A DNA stretch of 64,000 nucleotides, from positions 1 through 64,000 of the forward strand of contig NZ_QAJN01000002.1 in assembly GCF_003852425.1 (NCBI RefSeq). The letters run 5' to 3'. The notes below the pieces were generated by a model. That model searched no databases and was not told where the DNA came from. It saw only the letters and a list, made by a program, of their open reading frames with translations. Position 1 is the stretch's first letter, and each line of letters starts with the position of its first letter. Shown piece after piece: positions 18,470 to 28,118 of the stretch. Origin of the DNA: Paucibacter sp. KBW04. Lineage in GTDB: Bacteria; Pseudomonadota; Gammaproteobacteria; Burkholderiales; Burkholderiaceae_C. A program made the position numbers and the translations under genes.

Positions 18470-19548
18470 CGCATCACCTTCTCTTCCACACCCATTTCTC
18501 GATACAAGGCCGAAAGACCACCCAGCACAACGTCTGTGCTGAAGCGCTCCTGAACTCGAGCGCGCGCCGCCGCCCCTAGCGACAAGCGCAGCTCAGCGTC
18601 GGACAGCAGACGTGCGATCGCTAAGGCCAGGCCGTCCACCTGGCCCACCGGCACAAGCAATCCTTGCTGCTCATGCTGAATCGCCTCTGGAATGCCCCCC
18701 ACCGGCGTCACCACCACGGGCTTCGCCATGGCCATCGCTTCCAGCATGGCCATGGGCAAGCCCTCGTTGTAAGAGGGCAAAACAAAGACCTCGGCCTGAG
18801 CATATTGGGCGCGCTTTTCGTTCTCGCCTACCCAGCCCAGTACAAGCAACTGCTCGCTCAAGCCCAGCTTGGCCGCGTAGGCACGCACGGCGTCAAGATC
18901 ACCGTCACCACCAAGCGCCAGCTTGAGGTTTGGCCACTGCGGCTTCAAGATCGCCATAGCATCCAAAAGGTCAAAGATGCCCTTGGCCTGCGAGGCTCTG
19001 CCCATGAAGAGAAGACGGCCGGGCTCGACGTTCGCGCTCGTCGGCTGAGCCGGAATGAACACTGGGTTGGGGACGATCTGCACCTTCACCGAAGGGGCCA
19101 AACCATGCACATACTCGGCCCAGGCGCTGGAGAGCGCAATCACGCAAGAAGAGCTCGAAAGCGTCTTCACGATCCAGGCCCGCAGCCTTGGAGAGGCGGT
19201 TTGGTCTGTGAAGGTGCGGAAGCCTCCACCGTGAAGATGAAACACCGTGGGCACGCCAAATGCCCTGGCCAGGGCAAGATAAAAAGACTTGCGCTTGAAG
19301 CTCGCGTTAGAGGCCGAGTGCGCATGCACAAGCGCAACTTGCCCACGCATCAACATCCACAAGACCTGAGCGAAGGCACGCATGGCGCATGTCAATTTGG
19401 TCAATCGCCCGCCTTCACGATGGGTCGCGATATATCGAATCGGGAAGCGATTGAACAGCCCTTGCGCGATGTAAACAGCGACCACGGCAGCGACTCCGCC
19501 CTTGCCTTCAGGCGCGGTGCCTATCATCAATATGGACTTCTTTTGCAC
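18466..19548 (-). CDS. Glycosyltransferase family 4 protein
   Basis: A 360-residue GT-B fold enzyme. The N-terminus has the GTAPEGKGGVA acceptor-side glycine loop. The C-terminal domain has LLFMGRASQAKGIFDLLDA near residue 180, and the EGLPMAMLEAMAMAKPVV segment near 265 carries the E-x7-E-type nucleotide-sugar site. It probably adds one sugar of the EPS repeat at the cytoplasmic face. The stop overlaps the start of the heparinase-like gene by 4 bp. The donor sugar cannot be told. Confidence 0.9.
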   Translation of the reverse strand: MQKKSILMIGTAPEGKGGVAAVVAVYIAQGLFNRFPIRYIATHREGGRLTKLTCAMRAFAQVLWMLMRGQVALVHAHSASNASFKRKSFYLALARAFGVPTVFHLHGGGFRTFTDQTASPRLRAWIVKTLSSSSCVIALSSAWAEYVHGLAPSVKVQIVPNPVFIPAQPTSANVEPGRLLFMGRASQAKGIFDLLDAMAILKPQWPNLKLALGGDGDLDAVRAYAAKLGLSEQLLVLGWVGENEKRAQYAQAEVFVLPSYNEGLPMAMLEAMAMAKPVVVTPVGGIPEAIQHEQQGLLVPVGQVDGLALAIARLLSDAELRLSLGAAARARVQERFSTDVVLGGLSALYREMGVEEKVMR

Positions 19549-19625
19549 AGGGCAATGCCTTCAGTAACGCAGGGGCTGCCCATACGACTGTGCTCCTGTG
19601 GGAGCGACGGTCAGGCCAAACCCAT

Positions 19626-21080
19626 TCAATGGGGGGATGGGTCTTGGGTGTCGCCAGCCATGCTGGCACCAAGGAAAGACTCGATGGAAAGATGCTGGAT
19701 CAGCAAGCGCTGTTTGCCTCGCTCGGTGACTGGGATGTTGTTGACTTCCTCAATCTGCACCACGCATCCTCCCTGAGTCTTGTGCTGAACAGAAGCCTGT
19801 ATTGCTTGCTTGTCTTGCGCCGACAAGGGGCGCAAAGGCATCACTCGCAACAGCAGGACACCGGGCTCCTTTTGCTCGAACTGAATGCGCAGGCAATGCT
19901 CCAACTGCTCAAAATGAGCCGCGCCCAAGGTGGTGATGGTGATCAAGCGGCGGTCGCGGCAGACAACAAACTCTTGCACCCGACCCTCAATCCGCTCACA
20001 GACCGGGAAGCCTTGCCAGCCTGAGTCCGCAGAGGCGCCAAGGACAGCGTAGTCACCGGTCCGGTAGCGAACAAAAGGCATGGCCGCATTGTCAAAGCTG
20101 GTGCCCACCAACTCGCCCACCTGACCAACCTGGGTCACGGCTTTGCCATCGCTGCCGATCAACTCCATATGCCCGTAGTGCGGCCAGAAGTGATAGCGCG
20201 GGTCATCCGCCAGGGTGTGCGCAAACAAGACTCTTTCGGAATGCCCGTAGTGGACGATGACGGGGCATGCGAAGAAGGCTTTGAACGCGGCCAAATGATG
20301 ATCAAACACCGATTCAGAGGTCAGCAAAACCCCTTGCACATCGGCCAGCAGATCTGCACGCCCTTCTGATTTCAGCCAAACCAGCAAGGGATACAGGGCC
20401 GAAGGAAATGCATGGATGTAACGGGGTCGCCACGTTTTCAGCGCCTCGGCATAACGACGCATATGCTCGGGTTCCAAATGGTCGCTGCTGAGTATCAGAT
20501 GCCGCTTGATGGGCTCGTACATCCACAAGCGGGGCTCGCGCCCTTCGGCGCCGCGCACCGACCGCCCACGCATAGCCAAGACGACGCCATCGCCATCGGT
20601 GTTGAGTCGTTGCGCCAGCACATGCGCAGCCGCCCATTCCTTTGCACGGCTCACTCCCTTTTGCAAATAGAAGGCGATGGGCACGGAGGTCGACCCCCCG
20701 GTAAACACCCGCAGACGCTTGGACGCCGGTAGTGAGGTAGAAACATGGCCTGCGAGATTGAGCTTGATGTCTTCTTTGCTCATCAAGGGCATTTCAGCCA
20801 GAGCCTCGAAGGGATGGCTGCGCGCTTTGTCCAACAAGCCGCGATAGGCCTGGAAAGCAGGTACCGACTGCAGCGCCGTCTGCAGCGTCTGACTCAAGCT
20901 CTGCTCGATCTGACTGGCAGACACCGGCGCTTCAAACCGACGCCGATAGCCCTCATAGCCGGCCCCAAACCGAATACGCGGAGGCACCAAAGCATAGGCG
21001 CCGCCAAGTACGCTCTTGATCCACTGAGGGGCTGCTACATAGCTACCGACGAAGCGGTGCAAATGATCGTCAAAGGGCAT
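19626..21080 (-). CDS. CapK-type adenylate-forming protein (phenylacetate-CoA ligase-like), copy 2
   Basis: A 484-residue relative of phenylacetate-CoA ligase/CapK. The phosphate-binding loop region reads VFTGGSTSVPIAF, and YGHSERVLFA and FVRYRTGDYAVLG correspond to the later adenylation motifs. The start at 21080 was chosen because it yields the family N-terminus and overlaps the upstream copy by 11 bp; the open frame extends further but that part is non-coding. The family activates carboxylic acids as acyl-adenylates. In capsule loci CapK-like proteins are of uncertain function. Its sister gene lies directly upstream, only distantly similar in sequence, so the two may activate different acids or act as a pair. 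Confidence 0.82.
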   Translation of the reverse strand: MPFDDHLHRFVGSYVAAPQWIKSVLGGAYALVPPRIRFGAGYEGYRRRFEAPVSASQIEQSLSQTLQTALQSVPAFQAYRGLLDKARSHPFEALAEMPLMSKEDIKLNLAGHVSTSLPASKRLRVFTGGSTSVPIAFYLQKGVSRAKEWAAAHVLAQRLNTDGDGVVLAMRGRSVRGAEGREPRLWMYEPIKRHLILSSDHLEPEHMRRYAEALKTWRPRYIHAFPSALYPLLVWLKSEGRADLLADVQGVLLTSESVFDHHLAAFKAFFACPVIVHYGHSERVLFAHTLADDPRYHFWPHYGHMELIGSDGKAVTQVGQVGELVGTSFDNAAMPFVRYRTGDYAVLGASADSGWQGFPVCERIEGRVQEFVVCRDRRLITITTLGAAHFEQLEHCLRIQFEQKEPGVLLLRVMPLRPLSAQDKQAIQASVQHKTQGGCVVQIEEVNNIPVTERGKQRLLIQHLSIESFLGASMAGDTQDPSPH

Positions 21081-22440
21081 GTGTTTCCTCGCCTGAAGAG
21101 GCGTCTTGCCTTGCACGACCCCATTCCTGCACAACCCATTTGAACTTCCCGCTTGGCAGATTTGGAATCTCGGAACAGAGCCGAATACTAGCGTTGAGGC
21201 GTTGCGAGACCAGGGTGGAAAAGTTGGCCAACAACTGCTGAACGCATGCGTCATTGAAGTCATTGGCGGGCACGAGTCGCAGCTCCCATTGATCAGCGGC
21301 GGTCTGCGCGACTTGGGATTTGGCAATGCCCGAGACGCCTTTGAATGCGAAGGTGATGACACTCGGGCTGATGGCATTGCCATCCAGATCAAACACCTGA
21401 TCCTCCAACTTGCCGGTCTCGACTTTGATGACCGGGTAGTTGCGACCGCAAGGGCAAGGGCTCGGGTCCCAGCGCCCAAGATCGCTCAAACGGTAGCGTA
21501 GCAATGGCATCACCTGATTCAACAGCGTGGTGCCAACAATCTGCCCCAGCCCATCAGTTGGCTGGCCAGCGTCATCCAGAATCTCCACATGCGAATAGAA
21601 AGGGTTCAGGTGCATTCGACCATGCTCGCACTCCATACCGAGCGCCACACGCTCAGCCATGCCGTACAAATCAAACACCTGGGCCCCGAATGCTGCTTCG
21701 ATGGTTTGGCGCTGCAGTGGATGCAAGCCTTCCGAACTCGTCTGCACCGACTTGAAGCGAATGGGCAAACCGTGAGCCAAAGTCAATTTGGCCAACTCGA
21801 ATGCAGCAGAGGGGTAGGCCCTCAGCATCTTGCCCTGATACGACTCAATTGCTGCCGCTATCGCTGCTGCGTGCCGCTCACAGACATGGCGCGTAGACAC
21901 ATAAAGGCTGCGGCCCAATTTGTCCTCGACCCAAAACGGGCCCTGGGTCTGAGCCGCCGGGACGACCACATCGCCACGCAACACAACCTGGCGATCGCCG
22001 GCTGCTTGCCCTGCCCAAGCCCAGTGCTGATAAGCAAACGCTTGTTCCCAAAGCACGGAGTCAAAGGAGCGAAAAACCTCCAAGGGCATGCCCGATGTAC
22101 CACTGGTCTTGCCCAGCGCCCACCAAGGAAGGGGCCGCCCCGCGCGCGGGTAATACGCATCGCGTCCATGGCGCAAGGCAGATTTGTCGAGCACAGGCAC
22201 TTCTTCGCGCAAAAACTTGGCCAAGTCTTGCGCAGGCAAGCGACCACGCAGGGAGGCGTAGGCAGGCAAGCGCGCGATGGCTGAGGCCAGAGTTCGACGA
22301 AGGGCCGCGTCCACCCACTTCGCATGTGCTGAGCTTGAGTCCTTCTCGTGGGCGAGCAGCCAAGCAGCGCGGCGTCGGGCCATGCCGCCCCCGCGCATCC
22401 AATGCCTCACCGCATACCGGGCCTGCACACTCAGTTCCAT
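21070..22440 (-). CDS. CapK-type adenylate-forming protein (phenylacetate-CoA ligase-like), copy 1
   Basis: A 456-residue protein of the CapK/phenylacetate-CoA ligase family. GKTSGTSGMPLEVF near residue 109 is the phosphate-binding loop. FDLYGMAERVALGMECEHG near 253 matches the adenylate motif, and CPCGRNYP near 330 the cysteine-containing segment seen in this family. MPLLRYRLSDLGRW is the ribose-binding motif. It overlaps the following copy by 11 bp and follows the FemAB-like gene by 46 bp. The acid it activates is unknown. Being encoded with an aminoacyl-type transferase, it may activate an amino or organic acid for attachment to the polymer. Confidence 0.85.
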   Translation of the reverse strand: MELSVQARYAVRHWMRGGGMARRRAAWLLAHEKDSSSAHAKWVDAALRRTLASAIARLPAYASLRGRLPAQDLAKFLREEVPVLDKSALRHGRDAYYPRAGRPLPWWALGKTSGTSGMPLEVFRSFDSVLWEQAFAYQHWAWAGQAAGDRQVVLRGDVVVPAAQTQGPFWVEDKLGRSLYVSTRHVCERHAAAIAAAIESYQGKMLRAYPSAAFELAKLTLAHGLPIRFKSVQTSSEGLHPLQRQTIEAAFGAQVFDLYGMAERVALGMECEHGRMHLNPFYSHVEILDDAGQPTDGLGQIVGTTLLNQVMPLLRYRLSDLGRWDPSPCPCGRNYPVIKVETGKLEDQVFDLDGNAISPSVITFAFKGVSGIAKSQVAQTAADQWELRLVPANDFNDACVQQLLANFSTLVSQRLNASIRLCSEIPNLPSGKFKWVVQEWGRARQDASSGEETHAL

Positions 22441-22486
22441 GATTCAGACAGCCATTTCCTCAACATCAGCATTGCCCCACAAACGC

Positions 22487-23236
22487 TCAGCGTGCCCGCC
22501 AGCGCATATAAGCCAAGTAAAAGCGACCCAGCAGCGTTCGAGCAACCGTCACATTGCGCTCCACTCGAACTGCCCCGCCAAACGCCTGCTTGAAGCGATT
22601 GATGCTTAAGAGTTGCTCGTCGTCCTGACCGGCGTACCAGCCACCAAAATCGTACTCGCGGCAGCCTTTGGCCTTGAACTCCAGCATGTCGAACCAATGC
22701 AAACCACGATTGGCTCGACCAACCAGAGCTCGATGAGACTTGTCCGTCGAGTCACGAAACTGAGAGGCGGAATAGAGCAATCGCGCACGACCATGCTCCA
22801 AGACATAGGCATGCCAAACCTGAACCATTTCGGCTGCGATTGCGCGAGTTAACACCAGCACACCCGCACGCGAACGCGCCACCATTTGCGCCGCAGGCAC
22901 TGGTTTGAGTCCTTTGGACAGTGCAAACGCGTCGTAAAACTCGATGAACGCCTGAACCTCAGCGTCAGTTGGCGCAAAAAGAGCCTCAAACCGGCACCCG
23001 TCTTTGCTGCTTGAGCGCCGAATTTCATAGGCCGTGCCGGAGTCCAAACCCGCTTGCAGGCGCTCGACTTCCGGGAGCAAATCCACCACCAATGTGTGGA
23101 ACTGCTCGCCCTCATCCCCTGACGGAAGCTCGGCCCACTGCCGCAAATGAACCACGTCCAAAACCGGGCCCACAGAGAAATCGTGGTCGAACCACAGTTC
23201 CGCCACTCGAGGCCGGGACTCACGCATCAGAATCAT
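22487..23236 (-). CDS. FemAB/GNAT-like transferase
   Basis: A 249-residue protein. The C-terminal half (about residues 120-235) has the GNAT-type pattern of the FemAB/BioF2-like group: VLVLTRAIAAEMVQVWHAYV, then ANRGLHWFDMLEFKAKG, and YDFGGWYAGQDDEQLLS with INRFKQAFGG, the last being the hallmark of FemX-type proteins. FemAB proteins transfer aminoacyl groups to amines in cell-wall precursors; relatives occur in EPS and PEP-CTERM loci. The protein is about half the length of classical FemX, so only one GNAT domain is present. It overlaps the deacetylase upstream by 4 bp, so both are probably made together. Substrate unknown. Confidence 0.7.
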   Translation of the reverse strand: MILMRESRPRVAELWFDHDFSVGPVLDVVHLRQWAELPSGDEGEQFHTLVVDLLPEVERLQAGLDSGTAYEIRRSSSKDGCRFEALFAPTDAEVQAFIEFYDAFALSKGLKPVPAAQMVARSRAGVLVLTRAIAAEMVQVWHAYVLEHGRARLLYSASQFRDSTDKSHRALVGRANRGLHWFDMLEFKAKGCREYDFGGWYAGQDDEQLLSINRFKQAFGGAVRVERNVTVARTLLGRFYLAYMRWRAR

Positions 23237-24231
23237 CGGGACTCCTTTGCAGCACCGCGCGCTTGATCCACCAAGTGCCGTGCATGGAACTCAGCCAAAG
23301 TCATCCCCACATGCGTCCTCGCGACTTCTGCAAACACTCGTTCAAGATCGTCATACAAACGCTCAATAGAAGCTGCATCCCGGAACGTCGGGCTTCCACC
23401 CGGCATGAATTCCGAGGAGTGCAACATGAACTCGACATAACTCGCGTTTCGCCGCCGTGCCCAACTGAGCACACGCAACATCTCAGACACATTGCCACCC
23501 TTGGGGCGAAACCAGTCCAACTCTCTGGACCTGAATCGGCCAATTCGACCAAGCGTCTTGCGATAAAGCGCAGGAGAAATACGAGACAAGGTATTGCGAC
23601 GAATCGACATGGGTAGCTCCAACAAACTAGAGTTACCTGGCTTGGAAATATCATCCAAGTCAATGAAGTACTCGTCTACCGGAAATTGCGAATAGTCGGT
23701 CCCAAACCGTCCTGGCGCTCCGGGCATTGCCGCCCATGAGTGCCCTGGCGTCACGGAGCAATCAACGGTATAGCCCGCCCGAACCAACTCACGGGCATAC
23801 AGCTCATTGAACGACCATCGACCCGCCCGGTGACTGAGCATCTTGACCTCGAATGCGTCCTCTAGCAGATCGGTCAGAAACACAATCTTTTCTCGAATCA
23901 ACTCGGGGGAGTAATCGATCAGGTAGGGGTAGCAACGATGATCATCTACCGTCAGATGCTGCACCGGCGGGCTATTCCAAGCATGGATATGCAAGCCCAC
24001 CTCAGCGGCCTGGCGCTGAACCGCATCTTTTGCAAACTCCCGATAAACCGGGCACACCGCCATTTCATAGTTGGTGAGATACGTCGGCTTGAAGCCATAC
24101 TTTTCGCACAAAGTCTGAAATCTCGGCAAAAAAGCCGAATTGCGTGTGCCAACCGTATGGCTGCGATCACCCCAAATATTGTCACCTTCGGTGTCAATCG
24201 TGATCAAAAAAGCTGGGCCGGTGTTCTTCAC
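23233..24231 (-). CDS. Polysaccharide deacetylase-like protein (WalW type)
   Basis: A 332-residue NodB-superfamily protein. The N-terminus LITIDTEGDN holds the Asp of motif 1; GLHIHAWNSP near residue 78 holds the His ligands of motif 2, and SHRAGRW near 133 is motif 3. No signal peptide, so a cytoplasmic or membrane-associated role is likely. Its last codons overlap the FemAB-like gene by 4 bp. Removing an N-acetyl group would expose an amine that the downstream transferase could acylate. This functional link is inference. The sequence differs clearly from the other deacetylase at 14294-15286. Confidence 0.8.
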   Translation of the reverse strand: MKNTGPAFLITIDTEGDNIWGDRSHTVGTRNSAFLPRFQTLCEKYGFKPTYLTNYEMAVCPVYREFAKDAVQRQAAEVGLHIHAWNSPPVQHLTVDDHRCYPYLIDYSPELIREKIVFLTDLLEDAFEVKMLSHRAGRWSFNELYARELVRAGYTVDCSVTPGHSWAAMPGAPGRFGTDYSQFPVDEYFIDLDDISKPGNSSLLELPMSIRRNTLSRISPALYRKTLGRIGRFRSRELDWFRPKGGNVSEMLRVLSWARRRNASYVEFMLHSSEFMPGGSPTFRDAASIERLYDDLERVFAEVARTHVGMTLAEFHARHLVDQARGAAKESR

Positions 24232-24265
24232 GAAATTGATTCAATCAAAAGAGCCAATAGCAGGC

Positions 24266-25399
24266 TCAGTCAGCTGCCACGCCGCTGCGCTGCCAAATCG
24301 ACTCATACTTGTCTACACAAGACTCCACCGTATGGTTCACAAGAAAGTAGTTTCTGGCCCGTTCAGCAACCGCAGCATATGCCTCAGGCTCTTCCATCAG
24401 ACGAAGAATTGCCGCCTCCATCGCTGCCTCGTCAGTGCACACAACACCAACGTCATGCCCCTCCATACGGGCACCCACATCAACAAAAGAAAGCGTCGGC
24501 ACGCCCCGAGCCCAAGCTTGCAAAAACGTGTTTGGGAACCCTTCCCGATCCGATGTATTCAAAAAGAGCTTGGCCTGCAAAAACTTTCCATCGGCTAACT
24601 CATAGGGCAGAAAACCGTCGTAACTCAAATTAGGCAAACGGCTCGATGCCCCCACTAAGACTTCCACAACCTTTTTGCTGTACTCACTCGAATCGGCGCC
24701 ACCGACTACTCGGAAGAAGTATTGTGGCAAGCGTCGCGCCAACTCAAGCAAGATTTCCACGCGCTTGCCTGGCCTCAAGACACCACACCACAGAATTTCA
24801 CGCCTTTCACCCGCTGCCAAAGCTTGGCTGGGCGGCACGAACACGCTAGGAATCAATCGAGCAATACCACCATAGTTCTTTTCAAACAACGCCAACTGCG
24901 TTGGGTTCTGTACCACCACATGAGGAGTGCGCCTGAGGCCATATCTAAACATTGCCCGATACCAAACCGCCTGAATCAACTCCTGACCAGGAACAAAGTC
25001 AAGATCAGACGCACCAGCAAATATATTGGTTCGCCCAAATTTCTGGCAAAAGCGCACAACCAAAGCCAGTGACATCGTAGCGCACCGGTTGTAATACACA
25101 TCAGCGTCCGCGAGCTTCAGCGCCCGCCAAAGGCCACTCATCCGGGGATGAAATGCTCGAATAACTGGCAAACCAGCAGAGTTCTCAAACATCCGAATAA
25201 ATCGAACGCCTTCAACTTCGCACTCAGCCCCCTGCCCAAAGTCCGAACTAAGCACACTGACGGAATAGCCTCTACGTGTAAGTTCTCGAACAAGAAAATT
25301 CTGCTGGACCTCAGCGCCCCCCACCAAGGTGGAGCCCGCCAACCTGGCGAACACAGGGTAAAGATTGGGTGCTACAAAACAAATCCTGAGCAAACTCAT
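24266..25399 (-). CDS. Glycosyltransferase family 4 protein
   Basis: A 377-residue GT-B enzyme. The N-terminus RICFVAPNLYPV and GGAEVQQNFLVREL belong to the same subfamily as the product of 29405-30559, which is evidently a paralogue. REGFPNTFLQAWARG (about 300-315) is the donor-site segment. The ATG at 25399 was chosen; a TTG at 25447 would overlap the upstream gene and add 16 residues without family support. Both start options have a weak ribosome binding site. It lies 34 bp before the deacetylase gene. Sugar specificity is unknown. Confidence 0.87.
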   Translation of the reverse strand: MSLLRICFVAPNLYPVFARLAGSTLVGGAEVQQNFLVRELTRRGYSVSVLSSDFGQGAECEVEGVRFIRMFENSAGLPVIRAFHPRMSGLWRALKLADADVYYNRCATMSLALVVRFCQKFGRTNIFAGASDLDFVPGQELIQAVWYRAMFRYGLRRTPHVVVQNPTQLALFEKNYGGIARLIPSVFVPPSQALAAGERREILWCGVLRPGKRVEILLELARRLPQYFFRVVGGADSSEYSKKVVEVLVGASSRLPNLSYDGFLPYELADGKFLQAKLFLNTSDREGFPNTFLQAWARGVPTLSFVDVGARMEGHDVGVVCTDEAAMEAAILRLMEEPEAYAAVAERARNYFLVNHTVESCVDKYESIWQRSGVAAD

Positions 25400-25443
25400 C
25401 GCAACACCATATCCACGCAGAGCATTCGCTACCTCAGCAAAGT

Positions 25444-26574
25444 TCAAGAGCTTGCAGCAAGATCTGCAATGAGCGCTTGATAGCGGGTCAACATGACCCC
25501 CTCAGAAAAATGAGACTCGACCTTGCTCCGCGCCAGCGCGCCCATCCTGCCTGCGAGCCCAGGCACGGCCATTTTCTCTAGGCAATATGACAACTCCTCA
25601 ACATTGCCATTGCGGAATAAGAAACCGTTGACGCCATCGTCGACCTGTTCAGACGCCCCTCCGATGTCACTCATGATCATCGGCTTAGCCATCGCCATGG
25701 CTTCCAGCGCGCCAATTGAAAAGGTTTCAACCGCCGTCGATACCAAAGCCATTGCATCCACCGCACTCACGGCTTCACGCACATCAGAAAGAAGTCCAGC
25801 AAAGACAACCTTGCCCACCAAGCCGAGTGACGCAACTTGCGCTTGAATATTGGCTCGCTCCGGCCCGTCGCCAATCATCAAGACTTTCCAATTCGCGCCA
25901 CGCTCAGCGCAGCTTGCAACAGCCCGCAACAGCAGGCCATGCGCCTTTTCTGGGCGCATGACAGCAAGTATGCCGATCACCAAGTCATTGGCCTCAAAAC
26001 CGAATTTTGCGCGCGCGGTCAAAACAGACTCAGATGACTCGATGGGAACAAACTTACCCAGATCAATGCCATTGTGGATCACTGCTGATCTCGGATGATT
26101 TAAACCCTCAGACAGCCAATGCTTCTTTTGGTTTTCACAGACATAAACCATCCGATCGACACCCCGCAGCAGTAGCTTGTATAGAACCATCTGCAGGGAT
26201 TCACGCTTAGACCGAAGCAAAGTCGAATGGAATACTTCGATCTCCTTGACTCTCTTCCACCCAAACAATCTAGCAGCACCGCCATACAACAACGGGTATA
26301 GATTCGTATAAACGACAACACGAACATCGTGCTTCTTAAAGAGTTGCGCGAGTTTCATTGCTGCCGCAAGATCAAGCATGCCGGAGGCATTCAGACAAAC
26401 GAGCTCTTTGAGCCGGGACTGATCAATGCTGTCAATCAATGGGGCAGCATTGCGCAAATAGGCCACCACGACGGGACGGTCTTTGCTGACGCTATTGATC
26501 AAAGTAATGGTGTGCCTCTCGGCACCACCATGGGTCAAAGAACTCAGCAAAAATAGTACGGTTTCTGCCCCCAC
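25444..26574 (-). CDS. Glycosyltransferase family 4 protein
   Basis: A 376-residue GT-B enzyme with LTHGGAERH near residue 14 (acceptor-side loop), IHNGIDLGKF near 165, a VMRPEKAHGLL segment near 205 and ETFSIGALEAMAMAKP near 285 as the donor site. The start is a GTG at 26574, preceded by GAAGGA at a normal distance. It belongs to the WcaL/PelF-like broad group, without further resolution. It forms part of the minus-strand EPS run, between the polymerase-like gene and the next GT4. Confidence 0.88.
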   Translation of the reverse strand: MGAETVLFLLSSLTHGGAERHTITLINSVSKDRPVVVAYLRNAAPLIDSIDQSRLKELVCLNASGMLDLAAAMKLAQLFKKHDVRVVVYTNLYPLLYGGAARLFGWKRVKEIEVFHSTLLRSKRESLQMVLYKLLLRGVDRMVYVCENQKKHWLSEGLNHPRSAVIHNGIDLGKFVPIESSESVLTARAKFGFEANDLVIGILAVMRPEKAHGLLLRAVASCAERGANWKVLMIGDGPERANIQAQVASLGLVGKVVFAGLLSDVREAVSAVDAMALVSTAVETFSIGALEAMAMAKPMIMSDIGGASEQVDDGVNGFLFRNGNVEELSYCLEKMAVPGLAGRMGALARSKVESHFSEGVMLTRYQALIADLAASS

Positions 26575-26628
26575 AAACTATCCTTCAAAAACCCTGCAAC
26601 ATACGGAAGAAAAAAGGTAAATCTTGCT

Positions 26629-28104
26629 TCATCGAAACGTTCGTGTCTCGCTAGCCAAATTCATAGGTTTTATGCCCCAGGCATACCTCCTGCCTTCGCC
26701 TCTCTTTTTCCGGTTTACAGCGACCTCTGACCAGTACGCCAAGGTAATGCCAAAGGTCAACCACAGGAACGACTGCTCCGGGTGGGGGACCCACTGACCG
26801 CCTGAAAGTGCCATAAACATCATGCCAACCAGTGAAGCCCAAGCACCACCAAAAAAGGCGCGCAATAAACTAGGGACAGTTTCCGTCTGTGCAAGTGCCC
26901 TGAGCGCCTTACCAAAACGGTAATAGAAATACAAAGCCACACAAAAACCAAGCAAGCCTACATCCATTAGCAATGCAAGATACATATTATGCGGGTGACT
27001 CGGCAAATAAAGCCCCTTAGAAACTGCATAACTCCAAGCGGTAGACCCAGTTCCACTACCCCAAATTGGACTCTTTAAAACCTCGGGGAAGAGCATCAAA
27101 TTTCCGGCAATCCGGCCGGCTGTCAACTTATCATTCGCTTCACCAGTTTTTGTTGCTGAGATACTGGCCGAATCGGTTCCGGTGGTGACACGATCAACAA
27201 CTGCTTTCGGCGCAGCCACGGCCAAGACCACGACCAAGCTTACAGCCCCCAAAATTAATCCCACCTGCTTTCTTTGCCAAAGAAAGATGACTACTGTAAT
27301 AAAAACAGAGATGTATGCGGCGCGAGTAAATGTAAAAATAATTGCTGCCAACAAAATTGTCAGCGCAAAAACAAACCATGTTCTGGCTATTCCCTTGCTA
27401 GCAAATGCTGCAAATAACAAGGGCCCAAAAGCAAACGCCAACAACTTGCCAAATTCATTGCTATGCAAGCCAAACCCGCTCAGGAAGCCTCGCTGTGACT
27501 GCAATACTTCCAAATTCGCACCGGCCAGGGCGACCGCGAGAAACACCACCGCCGAAGGCACCAGCGCCGCAACTGAGAACAGGAAAACAAATCTCTCCGG
27601 TCGCTTACTTTCTTTCACAGCATTCGCCACCAAGAATGCGAACATCAAAAAGTAGAACGGCCGCAAAATGTATTGCTTCAAAAATGGGAACGTCTCATAG
27701 GTCGAAGCAAACTCACGTGCGCCCATGTTTTGTCGTGCCACCCCCAAGTGAGGTACCGCTAGAAGCGCACCGAAAACAATGGGCACCATCAAGATCAAGG
27801 CGATATCAAGCGGCGGCCATACCGTCGGCACTGACTTGAATGCATTCTTGATAACTAGAACCAAAAACGCGCCGAAAATTGCGTACGAAATTGGATTCAA
27901 GCCCTGGGCTTGCGGCAACAAAGCTGAGCTACTCAAAGAAATCGCAAGGGCAAGGAAGACGACGGCAATTCGGTAATCAAAGACGAGACCTATCACCATT
28001 GCAAGCGGCAAAAATGCGACCAAAACAATGGGCCCGGCAAATGCGGTAGCTAGGCCCATAAAAAGCGCCAGAAAGGCCATGCCCAAAACGACAAACCATT
28101 TCAT
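26629..28104 (-). CDS. O-antigen ligase/polymerase-like membrane protein (Wzy-type)
   Basis: A 491-residue polytopic protein with about twelve hydrophobic segments and a long periplasmic loop near residues 330-400. The loop ends in LPSHPHNMYLALLMDVGLLGF, the His-Asn containing signature of the Wzy_C/O-antigen ligase family. In a locus with a flippase and glycosyltransferases it is most probably the EPS repeat-unit polymerase, acting in the periplasm on lipid-linked repeats. WaaL-type ligases share the fold, so polymerase is inferred from context. The upstream flippase gene ends 15 bp before its start. Confidence 0.87.
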   Translation of the reverse strand: MKWFVVLGMAFLALFMGLATAFAGPIVLVAFLPLAMVIGLVFDYRIAVVFLALAISLSSSALLPQAQGLNPISYAIFGAFLVLVIKNAFKSVPTVWPPLDIALILMVPIVFGALLAVPHLGVARQNMGAREFASTYETFPFLKQYILRPFYFLMFAFLVANAVKESKRPERFVFLFSVAALVPSAVVFLAVALAGANLEVLQSQRGFLSGFGLHSNEFGKLLAFAFGPLLFAAFASKGIARTWFVFALTILLAAIIFTFTRAAYISVFITVVIFLWQRKQVGLILGAVSLVVVLAVAAPKAVVDRVTTGTDSASISATKTGEANDKLTAGRIAGNLMLFPEVLKSPIWGSGTGSTAWSYAVSKGLYLPSHPHNMYLALLMDVGLLGFCVALYFYYRFGKALRALAQTETVPSLLRAFFGGAWASLVGMMFMALSGGQWVPHPEQSFLWLTFGITLAYWSEVAVNRKKRGEGRRYAWGIKPMNLASETRTFR

Positions 28105-28118
28105 GTCAATTCACCTAG

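Noticed and set aside
21081-21479. N-terminal extension of the second CapK-type gene
   Set aside because: The extra 133 codons lie inside the upstream CapK-type gene in another frame and do not resemble the family.
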